This document shows positions 34,501-43,472 of a stretch of 64,000 nucleotides of DNA, in pieces. The position numbers and the translations under genes were made by a program. Within the stretch, counting starts at the first letter, position 1. Every line of letters begins with the position of its first letter. Origin of the DNA: CAIYYO01 sp049299895 (GTDB lineage Archaea; Altiarchaeota; Altiarchaeia; IMC4; QMZM01). The notes beneath the pieces were generated by a model. It saw only the letters and a program-made list of their open reading frames with translations, did no database searches and was not told the origin of the DNA. The DNA is taken from NCBI GenBank assembly GCA_049299895.1, contig JBAQYF010000031.1, positions 96,991-160,990 of the forward strand, read 5' to 3'.

Positions 34501-37500
34501 GCACCAAGGGAGACTGCTGGGACCAGGTATGCAGGATTAGGTCGAGGAACTACGCCCTGGAAGCAGAGCCGGGCAAAAAAGGGGATTCATTCCACGGCGT
34601 GCCCTATAATGGAAAGTGCCCGGCAGGTTTCCCGAAAGAGCCCATACAAATAGATTATTACACAAGGCCCGCGGACGATGCAATGTGGAGCGTCGACGCC
34701 GGCGCCCTGGACCAGGGTCAGGTTGCGACCAAATGCTATCTTGACGGGGGAGTTATAGCGACGACGACATTCGATTTCAATTCATTGAAGGATAACGGAC
34801 CTCTTGTGGATATGGTTTTCGTCATAGACACATCGGGTTCCATGGATCCCACATGGGGCACCCTATGCGACATTATAGACCAAAAAGTCGTAAATACCCT
34901 CCATGATGCGGGCATCAACCTGCAGCATTATATATACGGGCTGGATAAAATTAAAAAATGCGCCAAGGGAGTTATACCGCTGCACGAAGAGAGCTGGGGC
35001 CCTGGGCTGGACTGGGTTTGGGAAAACCACACAGGCTGGAGAGAGGGGGCCAAAAGAGTTGTCATTGCGATAAGCGACCAAGACGGGGAAAAGGGAGAAG
35101 ACAACCCGGAGTGGGACGAAACAAAACAGAGAAGTGTCGCAGGACACCTCATAAGCAAGAACATAATAATGAACGGCCTCTTCGTGTCGGGCGGAGATCC
35201 AAAAGTCCAGACAGAGATGGCGACAGTTTCCGGCCTGACAGGGGGGATCACCGCTCCTTTCGGCTCCGCGGAAGCGGTCGCAGAGAAATTGATAGAAATT
35301 GCTAAGGACATCAAAAAACCGGTATACGTTGTCGCCAGCAACGCCACTATCTACATGAACCAGACCGCGCCCAACGTATGGGTTCTCTACCAGAACGAGA
35401 GCCAGAACGTATCAGTCAACGTTTCCAAGACCAAGGCAAAGACATCGAACGAAGAGAACCCGGGCGAAGCGGCCCAGACCGAGGAACTGAACCTGACGGT
35501 CTATCCGTCTCTCATGATCGTAGAAACCGCCAATATGCCTTTCAATATCACTTATGTGAACATAACAAGGAACGGCAGCAGATACAATATAACGAGGGTC
35601 TATGTTCCGAACGAAACGGGCGCGGACTATGGAAAAGAGTTCATCGTTACCTCGAAATTAATCCTGAATTACACCCTGCTGGAGTCTGCAGAGTCGTTCA
35701 CGGTGGATCTGAACAACTCGTACTACACGCAGGTGCGAAGGGACATAGATTACGTTGCCTGCGATTACAAAACATGCGGGGGGGGCAATTACATGAATTA
35801 CACGCTCGCCCCGAATGGCAGAGGTAATACCGCAAGCTGCGGGAACATCAGCTCCAAGGGGGAGGGCAGCATAAAGACTTACAGGCAGGAAACGCAGACA
35901 GAGTTCCTGGAAAAGGAATACGGCGAAGTAGACACGCTCGAGGTGGATGCGGTAAGCCATCAGAACGTTCTCTGCAGCACCCTGGACCAGTTGAAGATAG
36001 AGGGGACGTTCGAAGAATACTATGACCCGGGCGGGAATCTTATGATATATTCCGCAAGCGACGACCCGGTTAAAATAACGATAACGCCCGACATACTGAG
36101 CGGTTTCACATTCATAGTGAACGACTCGGCCGTGGCATACAGCGCCCTCTATTATCCCGCAAGACACCAGCTTACAAGAAAGGAGTCTGCGCCCTACTCG
36201 GACTGGGAGTGGAGAAGCCTCATAGACAAATACGGCTACCAGGATCAAAGGTTCGGCTTCCCGGAGCAGTGCAAGAAGCTGTGCCCGGCGCTGAGATGCA
36301 GCTGCCAGCCAAACGATCGGTTGAACGCCTCATGCATTGACTTTGAATCCGGCTCCTCCGCAAAAAGAACCGACTGTGCCTGCGTTCCCCAGGAATGTTA
36401 CCCTGATCCCTGCGTCTCCAACAGGACGTACCACGAAGAGGAGGGAAGCGTTGTCGCTAACGGAGACTATGAGACGGGCGATCTTTCTTTCTGGAGCAAG
36501 ACGGATGTAGGAGGTACCGCAGACGTCGTTCTCTCGGGTCATTCAGGTTACATGCTCAAGCTCAAAGGAGGCGTGCAGCAGGTCCTTGCGAACCTCAGCA
36601 CAAACCCGTACAACAAGGTATGCATAGAATACGCCCTCGCAGAATACAGCGCAGACGGAGGGATCAATCTCACCATCACTGTCGATGGGAAAGACAATTC
36701 TTTCGAAGTATGGAAGAACACGGAAGAATGCCCCGACTGCCTGGGCTGGAACAAGAAATGTTTTCCTGCAGACGGTTACATATCTAAAGTAAAGGTCGAA
36801 AGCAAAACCCTTGCGTGGATAGACAATATTAACTACGGCAAATACTACGACTACGTGGGAATGAGCACATACGCGACTGTGAACCTGGAGTACATGGACT
36901 TCATAGCAAAGGGCTGGCAGTCCTTCGGCATGCTTAAAACCTCGGCCATAACGCACAATGCCAACACATACAGCTTCGAAGTAGAAAGCCTGCCCAGGGT
37001 TTACATGGATAACCGGAACTTCCAGATCCCAAAGGAGAAGGTAGCGGCCATATTAAGCGAACTTGCAGCGTATTCCGGGCAGGAATCATCTGGGGAAGGG
37101 CTGACGGAACTGAAAAAAGCATTCGCGGAAAACGGAGTATCCCTGAATAAATACGTGCAAGTAGAGGATAATAACGGGAACTGGCGCGTGATTAACGGAA
37201 AGAGGAATTACGATTTATACCGGGACGCAGACGGCAACATCAAGGTAATGGGCATAGGCTATGAGTACGCGACACTCTCGGAGGACGATTACAAGAACGG
37301 CTATTTTGTGATAAAGACATTCTTCAAGGATCTCTACATCCCCATGTCTCCCAATGTCAAGCAATCCAGAACAGGGGAAGACCCGATATGCTACGACGTA
37401 GACATCAAATTCAGGAAGCCCACCGTGCTCACAGTGGACGTATCGCCCAGCGGCTACACTCTTACGCCCGGAACAAGAGTGACTGCGACATACACGCTCA

Positions 37501-38159
37501 CATATTATAACGGAACACCCGTCCCAAATCAAAAAGTATACGTGGATCTTGCAGGCCAGGATATCTGGAAACTGTCACCCGAAGGAGTATACAAAGATTA
37601 CATGTTCTCTATCCAGGAGATTGAAGACAACGCAGAGCAGCAGGAAATGCTGCGAAACAACCTTGCAGCCCTCGGATATTCAGACATCGCAGAGAAACTC
37701 GCGGACGCGCAATACTCAGAGAGCGCAGGGAATAAACTCATAATCACTGGAAAAATAAGCGCTACCATTGAGGTAGTGGATGGAGTATGTCATATGCTTG
37801 TCGGCAACAAAGACATTGTTATCGGAGTTGCAGATTACTTCGGAAGCAAGCTCCTTGTGTATGAAAACGAGGAGAACAAGCTCCTTGCATACACGATAAC
37901 AGACGAGAACGGCGTGGCAAAATGCTCTTTTAAGCCGACGGGAACAACGGTCGGCGGCTCAAGCCCGGGCGGCAACACGTCTTCTCCTTCCTCCGCGAGC
38001 ACCGGGATACACGTTGTAAGCATCAAGTCCCCGCTCTTTTCCAGGGAGTTCCTGCTGCTGGGATTAATACTGATATTCGGAGTGTTCTCTTACAGGTATT
38101 TCGGAAACAAGAAGATAGATCTGTTCAGCTGGTGGAGGGATTTCAAAGGCAAAAAATGA
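31581..38159 (+). CDS. Giant surface protein with von Willebrand A domain and C-terminal membrane anchor
   Basis: The ATG at 31581 is preferred over a GTG at 31557 because it follows AGGTG and begins a signal peptide (LLCISVVFAAFFLSYSGQAFA). The 2192-residue product is extracellular by topology. It has a Cys-containing N-terminal region, a Thr-rich linker near 370, many N-x-S/T sequons, and a VWA domain at about 1075-1245 with the MIDAS motif DTSGS (Asp1083, Ser1085, Ser1087). A second Cys-rich patch lies near 1560-1620, and a lectin-like segment with LSFWSKTDVGG and VCIEYALAEY at about 1630-1740. A C-terminal helix (LLLGLILIFGVFSY) followed by a basic tail anchors it. The stop overlaps the next gene (ATGA). 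Adhesion or a surface tip or stalk role is inferred. Confidence 0.85.
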   Translation: MNRNKRLLCISVVFAAFFLSYSGQAFAELASCSKYQYINVKIAPEDTKNPRLEQFHGIDTGIHDSFIIQGPYNPTYICGIMLNEKLDWSTDSLAAAWAAKGTTIKKDGISIKEDLGENGNGWQLCSDEDCDSNDACRIDVGLIAASGPHCAPYGVSDEKEKSKNSHGAVMVFEQRYMEMASDNGDTSLSVSPTIYRPLYDLLCDAKGYWYACDKESCACVDDYSCGSTSEGKWDFCQYGCDPATGKCKSGEAVKDCSPAEVAVGESLGPFVDSCNIDVTLEGLDQGNNRVTLGPVTYGKDGQKDLLVVDCDGSEQVVTTEEDTGQGEKTCYVTCSGLFYEGNVLKPALEVCYRYPEPEEKEEPKPGPTTTTTTLSETPIPKKDIKPSPPVPVCKPYYEVMTVRGESSDTPEVKEPGECKYTETIEINRSDNCKKIGGDLKDENYKKIDIPVCKATGSVVEEMGKDVIGNPYDFEGERKRRGGVICDGGITDVGWNIQGDEIEISVESMSGANASGDYDDNCEYMVCLYKTNGERIKCGDGLTTQWYARAEEEVFQTNYSSMGLGQFLSLDTLLGWNIDDLGGNFQIELFSRLEGKQPETNIENQTFELCKEGFLTLCTANESEKQFWIFPTNVTKTVYWGVEGSEYSNLATKKEGTNETTWLLNNSRYLMMDLKTCMISDKYGTPNEIKYYTIANDPAYRIYVNESYGNETYYKKYLNMSLDSDYLYCYKTDLRNTSGCDEMNYNWYSFTGYNIDEIGRAYREDLKNWNKNQAVDELSTLDMGRSKVVPVYDPHPCSVSMDKDYYKEQDTITIAYTNTGIECSMALYPWSPDKSAGPVKEWTVYGSGTQNYTLKKEDAPGNYTIVLNCGECYVKDRAYVNVSIIQNVMSRVFTVSPFLEDIRNSLTWTETGDSTLYAGAGFDRYDRCALSCNASDTKFRLLSGCSNARGSDAVACSNCTDEGNCTVDSNGKCPGTKGDCWDQVCRIRSRNYALEAEPGKKGDSFHGVPYNGKCPAGFPKEPIQIDYYTRPADDAMWSVDAGALDQGQVATKCYLDGGVIATTTFDFNSLKDNGPLVDMVFVIDTSGSMDPTWGTLCDIIDQKVVNTLHDAGINLQHYIYGLDKIKKCAKGVIPLHEESWGPGLDWVWENHTGWREGAKRVVIAISDQDGEKGEDNPEWDETKQRSVAGHLISKNIIMNGLFVSGGDPKVQTEMATVSGLTGGITAPFGSAEAVAEKLIEIAKDIKKPVYVVASNATIYMNQTAPNVWVLYQNESQNVSVNVSKTKAKTSNEENPGEAAQTEELNLTVYPSLMIVETANMPFNITYVNITRNGSRYNITRVYVPNETGADYGKEFIVTSKLILNYTLLESAESFTVDLNNSYYTQVRRDIDYVACDYKTCGGGNYMNYTLAPNGRGNTASCGNISSKGEGSIKTYRQETQTEFLEKEYGEVDTLEVDAVSHQNVLCSTLDQLKIEGTFEEYYDPGGNLMIYSASDDPVKITITPDILSGFTFIVNDSAVAYSALYYPARHQLTRKESAPYSDWEWRSLIDKYGYQDQRFGFPEQCKKLCPALRCSCQPNDRLNASCIDFESGSSAKRTDCACVPQECYPDPCVSNRTYHEEEGSVVANGDYETGDLSFWSKTDVGGTADVVLSGHSGYMLKLKGGVQQVLANLSTNPYNKVCIEYALAEYSADGGINLTITVDGKDNSFEVWKNTEECPDCLGWNKKCFPADGYISKVKVESKTLAWIDNINYGKYYDYVGMSTYATVNLEYMDFIAKGWQSFGMLKTSAITHNANTYSFEVESLPRVYMDNRNFQIPKEKVAAILSELAAYSGQESSGEGLTELKKAFAENGVSLNKYVQVEDNNGNWRVINGKRNYDLYRDADGNIKVMGIGYEYATLSEDDYKNGYFVIKTFFKDLYIPMSPNVKQSRTGEDPICYDVDIKFRKPTVLTVDVSPSGYTLTPGTRVTATYTLTYYNGTPVPNQKVYVDLAGQDIWKLSPEGVYKDYMFSIQEIEDNAEQQEMLRNNLAALGYSDIAEKLADAQYSESAGNKLIITGKISATIEVVDGVCHMLVGNKDIVIGVADYFGSKLLVYENEENKLLAYTITDENGVAKCSFKPTGTTVGGSSPGGNTSSPSSASTGIHVVSIKSPLFSREFLLLGLILIFGVFSYRYFGNKKIDLFSWWRDFKGKK

Positions 38160-39466
38160 GAAACAAATTGATAACGATCATGGTAATAGCACTCTTCATA
38201 TTGCCTTATCTACCCATACAATCGGCGGAAGCCGCTAACCCGTGGGACCAATTTAAGATATGGAAAAAGAAGGCCCCGGTAAAGGACCTTAGGAATTACC
38301 TGGCATACGAACACTATGAGCATGAAAAACTCATCCTGTATCTGCTCGTACTGGGGATATACACATGGAACATAACGACAGACCTCCTAACCAACCTGGA
38401 GACGTATGTCATTATGAACCCGAAGCCCCTGGAGCCCTCGGTCCTGAACGTTATGAATTTTTTCATCTTCAACCTGCAGGTAGCATACATCCTGGCCATC
38501 GCCGGAACCGCTCTTTATATAATCTTTGCGGCGGGAACGCCCAAGAAGAGGGCAAAGGCCAAATCCATGATGGGAAGGCTCGTAGTGGGGATGCTCCTTG
38601 TAAGCGTATCGCCCTACATCATAAATCTATTCTTAAATTTCACATCCGGCATGGCCGCAACCATCCTGAACCAGGCGGACAGCACTGTTGCTGCGACAGT
38701 ATATACTGACCTCATATGGAAAACATACTGGCCGAGCGTGGCCATAATACTGGCCCCCATGGTAGGGCACTCTCTTGAACAGTGGAGCCACCATGCAGTG
38801 GTAGATAAAATCAGAAATGATTATGTAGCATCAAGCGCAGACGCCAGAAGGGACAACGTAGTAGAGCAACTCCTCGGAGCAGGAAACCCGGAAGCCATCA
38901 TTGCAGATACTGCAGATACGATTATGAAGGATCAGGAGCAGATCATCAGAAAGGATGGAAACTTCAAGGCTGACGCTAAATCGTGGGGTCAAAAACAGGG
39001 TTTTCTAAGCTGGGGAACGCTGGAATCGAAGTTTAAACTCATGAAGATAGCCCCGAAGCCGGAACAGACCTTCGCCTTCCTTATGTCCGAGATAGCATTG
39101 ATTATCGGGTTATATGGATTCCTCGCCCTGCGCTATCTTATGCTCATGATATGGACGGTCCTCTTCCCGCTTAGCCTGTTTTTGTCCTCTTTCGAGATGA
39201 CCCGGGGCATCGGCAGGAACATGATAGAACAAACCATCTTTTGGTCCATACTCCAGGTATTCTACGCCGTGACCATAGACGTCATCGCAGTAGGTTTCAC
39301 CATACTCCCGTCGGGATTCGGTTACTTCGGCCTCGGCCTGCAATTCCCGGGTATAAGCTTATTTTTCATCAGCTTCTTCTCGGTTGCTGCGGCCTTTTTG
39401 TTATTGCTCACACCGATCCTGGTGCTGATGCTATCGCAGAGGCTCAGCCAGATGGACGTGGGCTGA
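38156..39466 (+). CDS. Polytopic membrane protein, paralog 1 of 5 (VirB6/TrbL-like)
   Basis: The start at 38156 overlaps the stop of the giant VWA gene. The 436-residue product has a signal peptide (VIALFILPYLPIQSAEA), a helix pair around residues 105-160 joined by AGTPKKRAKAK (about 126-136), then a soluble loop of about 110 residues. A second group of helices follows, with ALRYLMLMIWTVLFPLSLFL and RGIGRNMIEQTIFWSILQVF. Both blocks recur in the next four proteins, so the five arose by tandem duplication. The general layout resembles VirB6/TrbL channel components; the first helix pair resembles a T4SS pilin hairpin. Function inferred only. Confidence 0.78.
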   Translation: MRNKLITIMVIALFILPYLPIQSAEAANPWDQFKIWKKKAPVKDLRNYLAYEHYEHEKLILYLLVLGIYTWNITTDLLTNLETYVIMNPKPLEPSVLNVMNFFIFNLQVAYILAIAGTALYIIFAAGTPKKRAKAKSMMGRLVVGMLLVSVSPYIINLFLNFTSGMAATILNQADSTVAATVYTDLIWKTYWPSVAIILAPMVGHSLEQWSHHAVVDKIRNDYVASSADARRDNVVEQLLGAGNPEAIIADTADTIMKDQEQIIRKDGNFKADAKSWGQKQGFLSWGTLESKFKLMKIAPKPEQTFAFLMSEIALIIGLYGFLALRYLMLMIWTVLFPLSLFLSSFEMTRGIGRNMIEQTIFWSILQVFYAVTIDVIAVGFTILPSGFGYFGLGLQFPGISLFFISFFSVAAAFLLLLTPILVLMLSQRLSQMDVG

Positions 39467-39498
39467 TAGGAGGAAAGATACAGGGGCAATAAAAAAAC

Positions 39499-40770
39499 AT
39501 GCAAAGGAAAAAAGCAGTCTCTGGGTTGATAATACTTGGCATAATATTGAGCATAGCAATGCTTTCATACAGCGTCAGCGCAGCTTCGAGTTCTAATGCC
39601 GGGCAACAGGGGATGTTTAAGAGCAGAAACCTCGGAGAAGCGGTCTATTATATCAAAAGAACGGCGTACGCGTTCATGTCGCTCGATTACAGCAAAGAGG
39701 ACATGAATTTTATCATAGCCAATTTCCGGGAGCTGATACTGCTTAATCCGGAGGCTTACAGCAGAGAAGTCCAGGATGGATTAAAATTCTTTCTGGGGAT
39801 TATACAGCCCATGTACATATTATCCATAGCCGTTACCGCATTCTATCTTATATTCATATCAGGCTCGCCGGGGGGTAGGTCCAAGGCAAAAACGTTCATG
39901 AAAGACCTGATTGTAGGGATGATAATAATATCTCTCTCTCCTATGCTGCTCCAGGGACTGATGAACCTGTCCGCGGAAATAACCAATGCCATCCTCGACC
40001 AGACCGATGTGTCAATAGTGACAAGAAACCTGGAGAGCACATTCGGGACCCCGGCAAAGAAGGGCATAACCGAGATCGGAATAGACGCATTGACAGGCCC
40101 GGTAATAGACCCGGCACTCATGGTCCTGACGGACGACACAAGTACCCTTGAGAATCTGGGGAGCTATCTTCAATCTCATTCATGCACCCTGTGCATCATG
40201 CACTGGATGGTAACGTTCACGGAGATAGAATTAGGTTATTACACGTTTCTCCCGTTCCTGCTGGTAATATGGGGCATGGGAGTCTATTTTTTCCTGCGCT
40301 TCGCAATGATCACCCTGTTCATGATAATCTTCCCTCTGTCAGTGTTATTATACTCCTTTGAAACAACCAAAGCAGTGGGAAGGAACATGCTGGAACAAAC
40401 GATAATGTGGATATTCCTCCAGGTTTTCAGCGCAGTCATCGTTGTTTCCGTAGCACTCGCCCTGATACAGGCCAACCTGAGCCTGCTTACCCTACAGGGC
40501 ATCCCGGAGGAGTGGGGCGCACTTATAGTAGAAGCGTTTTTGTTGCCTATTACATATCCTCTTGTAGCGGGAATTCCTTTGGATCCAGAGGCTATTATCA
40601 CCCAGTTAACGAAGGTGGGGCCATTTGTCGGAATCCAGATCGGCGGAGGCATTAGTATCCCTAATATGCTTGCAACCCCCCTTATTGAATTCATACCCTT
40701 CGTCGGATGCTTCGTAATACTCGTTGCTCCTTTATTTATAATGAGGCTGTTCAAAGGATTCCTGCCCTGA
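39499..40770 (+). CDS. Polytopic membrane protein, paralog 2 of 5 (VirB6/TrbL-like)
   Basis: A 423-residue paralog of the preceding protein. Signal-peptide-like N-terminus (IILGIILSIAMLSYSVSAAS), first helix pair with SGSPGGRSKAK at about 121-131, NAILDQTDVS after it, and the second block FLRFAMITLFMIIFPLSVLL plus KAVGRNMLEQTIMWIFLQVF. Several helices follow to the C-terminus. The extracellular loop contains a CTLCIMHW motif. It starts 32 nt after the previous gene and ends 1 nt before the next. Confidence 0.78.
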   Translation: MQRKKAVSGLIILGIILSIAMLSYSVSAASSSNAGQQGMFKSRNLGEAVYYIKRTAYAFMSLDYSKEDMNFIIANFRELILLNPEAYSREVQDGLKFFLGIIQPMYILSIAVTAFYLIFISGSPGGRSKAKTFMKDLIVGMIIISLSPMLLQGLMNLSAEITNAILDQTDVSIVTRNLESTFGTPAKKGITEIGIDALTGPVIDPALMVLTDDTSTLENLGSYLQSHSCTLCIMHWMVTFTEIELGYYTFLPFLLVIWGMGVYFFLRFAMITLFMIIFPLSVLLYSFETTKAVGRNMLEQTIMWIFLQVFSAVIVVSVALALIQANLSLLTLQGIPEEWGALIVEAFLLPITYPLVAGIPLDPEAIITQLTKVGPFVGIQIGGGISIPNMLATPLIEFIPFVGCFVILVAPLFIMRLFKGFLP

Positions 40771-40771
40771 G

Positions 40772-42427
40772 ATGAAAAATAAGACATTGATAATACTGGC
40801 GACAGCAATGCTGATGTTATTAGCGCTGGCTCCGCAGGGAGCAGCAAGACAGGGATGCTGCTCATCACATGGGGGGGTATGCCCGGATGTCTGCCCAAGC
40901 GGGGGCATAGGATACAAATGCTGCGACGGAAGCGCACTATCGGATACCTGTGCCCCATATTATCCGTGCAAGGCCGGTTCGGGAGAAACAAGCGAAAAAG
41001 AGACAGGACGACAGGGATGCTGCTCATCGCATTGGGGCGTATGCCCGGAGGTTTGCTCCGACGGCAAAACTATCGGATACAAATGCTGCGACGGAACCGC
41101 GCTGTCGGACAAATGTGCTCCCTATTATAAAGCCTGCGCACAAACAGCTTCCTCGGATGAGGATAAGTCAAAAAAGACCCCCGGAACAGACAAAGAGGAC
41201 ACCCCGGGAAAAAAGGCCCCGGGAGACTCGGGCACGGAAAAGCCCCCAGCAGATAAGAGGCCTGCAGAGACCTCCCCGGGAGAAACGCCCAAATCAGAAA
41301 AAAAATCCCTGAAGGATCGCATATTCGGAACCGCGACCGAGATAGAAAAATACGGAGAGGATTTGGAGGATAACAACCCGATTGCGCTAATGGCTAAAGG
41401 AGCTGCCGGAGCCACCGCAAAATATTTCGTAGTGGACGTTTTCATAAGGCTGTTCTTCCAGTACAACGTCGTATACCCCTGGATATTGAATTACGGAATG
41501 TCCTTCCCGAAAAACTACGAAGAAGCGATACTGGCCAATCCTTCTCTCATGGATTCCTCCGCGAAAGGATTTAACCCGGAGATAACGAATGCCGTCGGAT
41601 TTTCAATACGCCTGATGCTCCCATTCTATGTGATGGCAATAGTCCTCACCGCGGCGTACATGATATTCATCTCGGCCTCGCCCGAGGGAAGATCCAACGC
41701 AAAAAACCTCCTTAAAAGGTTATTAGTCTCCATGATATTCTTTTCGATGTCCCCCCTCATAATAGAAACGATGCTGGTAACCTCGCAGAGCATCTCTTCT
41801 GCGATCATGGGCCAGGCGGACCCGGCGAACGTAAGAACGGTCCTTGAAGGAGGGATGTGGGGTTCTTATATCATCTTCTGCAAGCTTGGGATAACCGACC
41901 TGGAAATAGCCATCCCTTACTGGACCGCCCTTTACGTCATGGCATGGCTCCCGTATATGGTGATAGGGATGAGACAGATAATGGTGACGCTCTTCTGCAT
42001 GGTATTCCCCATAGGGATAGCCCTGTACTCATTCGTATTCCTGAGAGGCATCGGAAGAAAGATACTCGAACAGACCATTGTCTGGGTATACCTGCAGGCA
42101 TTCCTGTCAGTGGCAATACTGGTCATCTCCCTTGGTTCAAGCTACTATTACCTGGTCCCGTCAGAGAATAATCCGAAGCTCACAAATTTTCCAATACCCG
42201 CAGTAATGGACCGAGGAATCCTCGCGCTATGGGAATGGCTCCCCGGAGTGAACCAGGCCGCAAGCATGGACCCCACTACATTTATACCCGGGCTGCCTGC
42301 ATCGTCCTGGACCCCTCCCCTGGGGATTACTTCAATCCTTGCATTTTCCATCGGTTCAATGGCCTACGCCCTGCTCATAGCAGTGCCTTTCATGATGCTC
42401 AGGCTGCTGGGCCATTTCCTCCCATAG
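40772..42427 (+). CDS. Polytopic membrane protein, paralog 3 of 5, with duplicated Cys-rich N-terminal domain
   Basis: A 551-residue member of the five-paralog set with an extra secreted head. After a signal peptide ending at about residue 25 come two copies of a Cys-rich motif (26-64 and 80-119), each RQGCCSSH...VCP.VC...GYKCCDG.ALSD.CAPYY. A charged Pro/Lys/Asp-rich linker (120-170) follows. The shared core begins near 225: helix pair with SASPEGRSNAK at about 301-311, then GMRQIMVTLFCMVFPIGIAL and RGIGRKILEQTIVWVYLQAF. The Cys-rich heads should face outside and may interact with the other Cys-rich proteins of the cluster. Confidence 0.78.
   Translation: MKNKTLIILATAMLMLLALAPQGAARQGCCSSHGGVCPDVCPSGGIGYKCCDGSALSDTCAPYYPCKAGSGETSEKETGRQGCCSSHWGVCPEVCSDGKTIGYKCCDGTALSDKCAPYYKACAQTASSDEDKSKKTPGTDKEDTPGKKAPGDSGTEKPPADKRPAETSPGETPKSEKKSLKDRIFGTATEIEKYGEDLEDNNPIALMAKGAAGATAKYFVVDVFIRLFFQYNVVYPWILNYGMSFPKNYEEAILANPSLMDSSAKGFNPEITNAVGFSIRLMLPFYVMAIVLTAAYMIFISASPEGRSNAKNLLKRLLVSMIFFSMSPLIIETMLVTSQSISSAIMGQADPANVRTVLEGGMWGSYIIFCKLGITDLEIAIPYWTALYVMAWLPYMVIGMRQIMVTLFCMVFPIGIALYSFVFLRGIGRKILEQTIVWVYLQAFLSVAILVISLGSSYYYLVPSENNPKLTNFPIPAVMDRGILALWEWLPGVNQAASMDPTTFIPGLPASSWTPPLGITSILAFSIGSMAYALLIAVPFMMLRLLGHFLP
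40847..41128 (+). repeat. Tandem duplication of a 39-40 residue Cys-rich motif
   Basis: Residues 26-64 and 80-119 of paralog 3 align with eight or nine identical cysteine positions (CCSSH, VC, VC, KCCDG, C). The DNA copies are also visibly similar. A 15-residue linker separates them. It looks like a small disulfide-rich module of the GCCS-H-G-V-C...CCDG type. Confidence 0.85.
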
Positions 42428-42431
42428 AAAC

Positions 42432-43469
42432 ATGAAAAAAGAAAAGATCATATCGGCTTTGATAATTGCCTTACTGTTCCTGCCGCTTATGGCATGCGCC
42501 GACGACGAGGACCCGACCAGAGCAGAGCCTTTAGCGAAGGTTATCGGCGGAGAACTCGTAAAGATGTTGGCTAAATGGTGGATAGCTTACGCCGCCAAAG
42601 ACCTTTTTGAGTTCCTTATCCGGATGACTGAACATCTGCGGGAATTTATCGTCGCCAATCCCCCGATGGAGGACATAAAAGGTGCGCAAGGCTTCTTTAT
42701 CTCTCTGATGAGCCCGTTTTTCGTCCTGGGGATAGTGCTGACTTCGGCGTATCTCCTCTTGTACTCGGAGTCCCCGAGAGGCAGGTCCAAGGCAAAAGGG
42801 GTTCTTGTAAGGCTCATATATGCACTCATCCTCGTCTCTCTGTCCCCCTTGATAATAGAGCTTCTTTTGACGTTATCCTCGGGCCTTGCCGGGAGTATAA
42901 TCGATTACACCGACGTTGCTTTCGCAGGGACAATGTTATACGAGGGAGGCCGCCACATGTTCGACGTATTTTACTGGCTTACACTGTTACACCGTACCGG
43001 GGGGGTGGAACTGCTGCTCCTCTGGGAGACGTTCCTCTTAATCATGAACTTCGTGATAGCAATGAGGTATCTTCTCGTCATACTATGGAGCGTGTTGTTC
43101 CCGGTAAGCCTCCTCCTGTTCTCATTTACGCCCACTAAAAGAATAGGAAAAAAATTCCTCCACCAGACCTTTTTGTGGACATTCGTGCAGGTCGGCTGGG
43201 CCATATCAATCCTCCTGATAAACGCATCGGTCAAAGGAATGGACGAGATCATGCCCGGGTATCCTGCAACAAAGATGGGACTAACATGCATATTCCTATT
43301 CCTCACTACCCCCAGGGTGATATGGGGACTGATGGACTGGCTCAGCCTGGGCGTAGAGGTCGTAGAGATAGTCAACGCGGCGCCGCTTTCAATGGGCGCA
43401 CTGACGATGGACGAGATGAAGGTGGAAAGGGCAGTAATCGTAGAAGAACCGGCTCTGGAGGGGGTATAA
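42432..43469 (+). CDS. Polytopic membrane protein, paralog 4 of 5 (VirB6/TrbL-like)
   Basis: A 345-residue member of the set, the shortest, with little soluble loop. Signal-like N-terminus (ALIIALLFLPLMACADDED), helix pair with SESPRGRSKAK at about 112-122, then AMRYLLVILWSVLFPVSLLL and KRIGKKFLHQTFLWTFVQVG. The ALLFLPLMAC end could be a lipobox-like site, but archaeal lipoprotein processing cannot be shown. Four nt separate it from each neighbour, so the five genes are one operon. Confidence 0.78.
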   Translation: MKKEKIISALIIALLFLPLMACADDEDPTRAEPLAKVIGGELVKMLAKWWIAYAAKDLFEFLIRMTEHLREFIVANPPMEDIKGAQGFFISLMSPFFVLGIVLTSAYLLLYSESPRGRSKAKGVLVRLIYALILVSLSPLIIELLLTLSSGLAGSIIDYTDVAFAGTMLYEGGRHMFDVFYWLTLLHRTGGVELLLLWETFLLIMNFVIAMRYLLVILWSVLFPVSLLLFSFTPTKRIGKKFLHQTFLWTFVQVGWAISILLINASVKGMDEIMPGYPATKMGLTCIFLFLTTPRVIWGLMDWLSLGVEVVEIVNAAPLSMGALTMDEMKVERAVIVEEPALEGV

Positions 43470-43472
43470 GAA

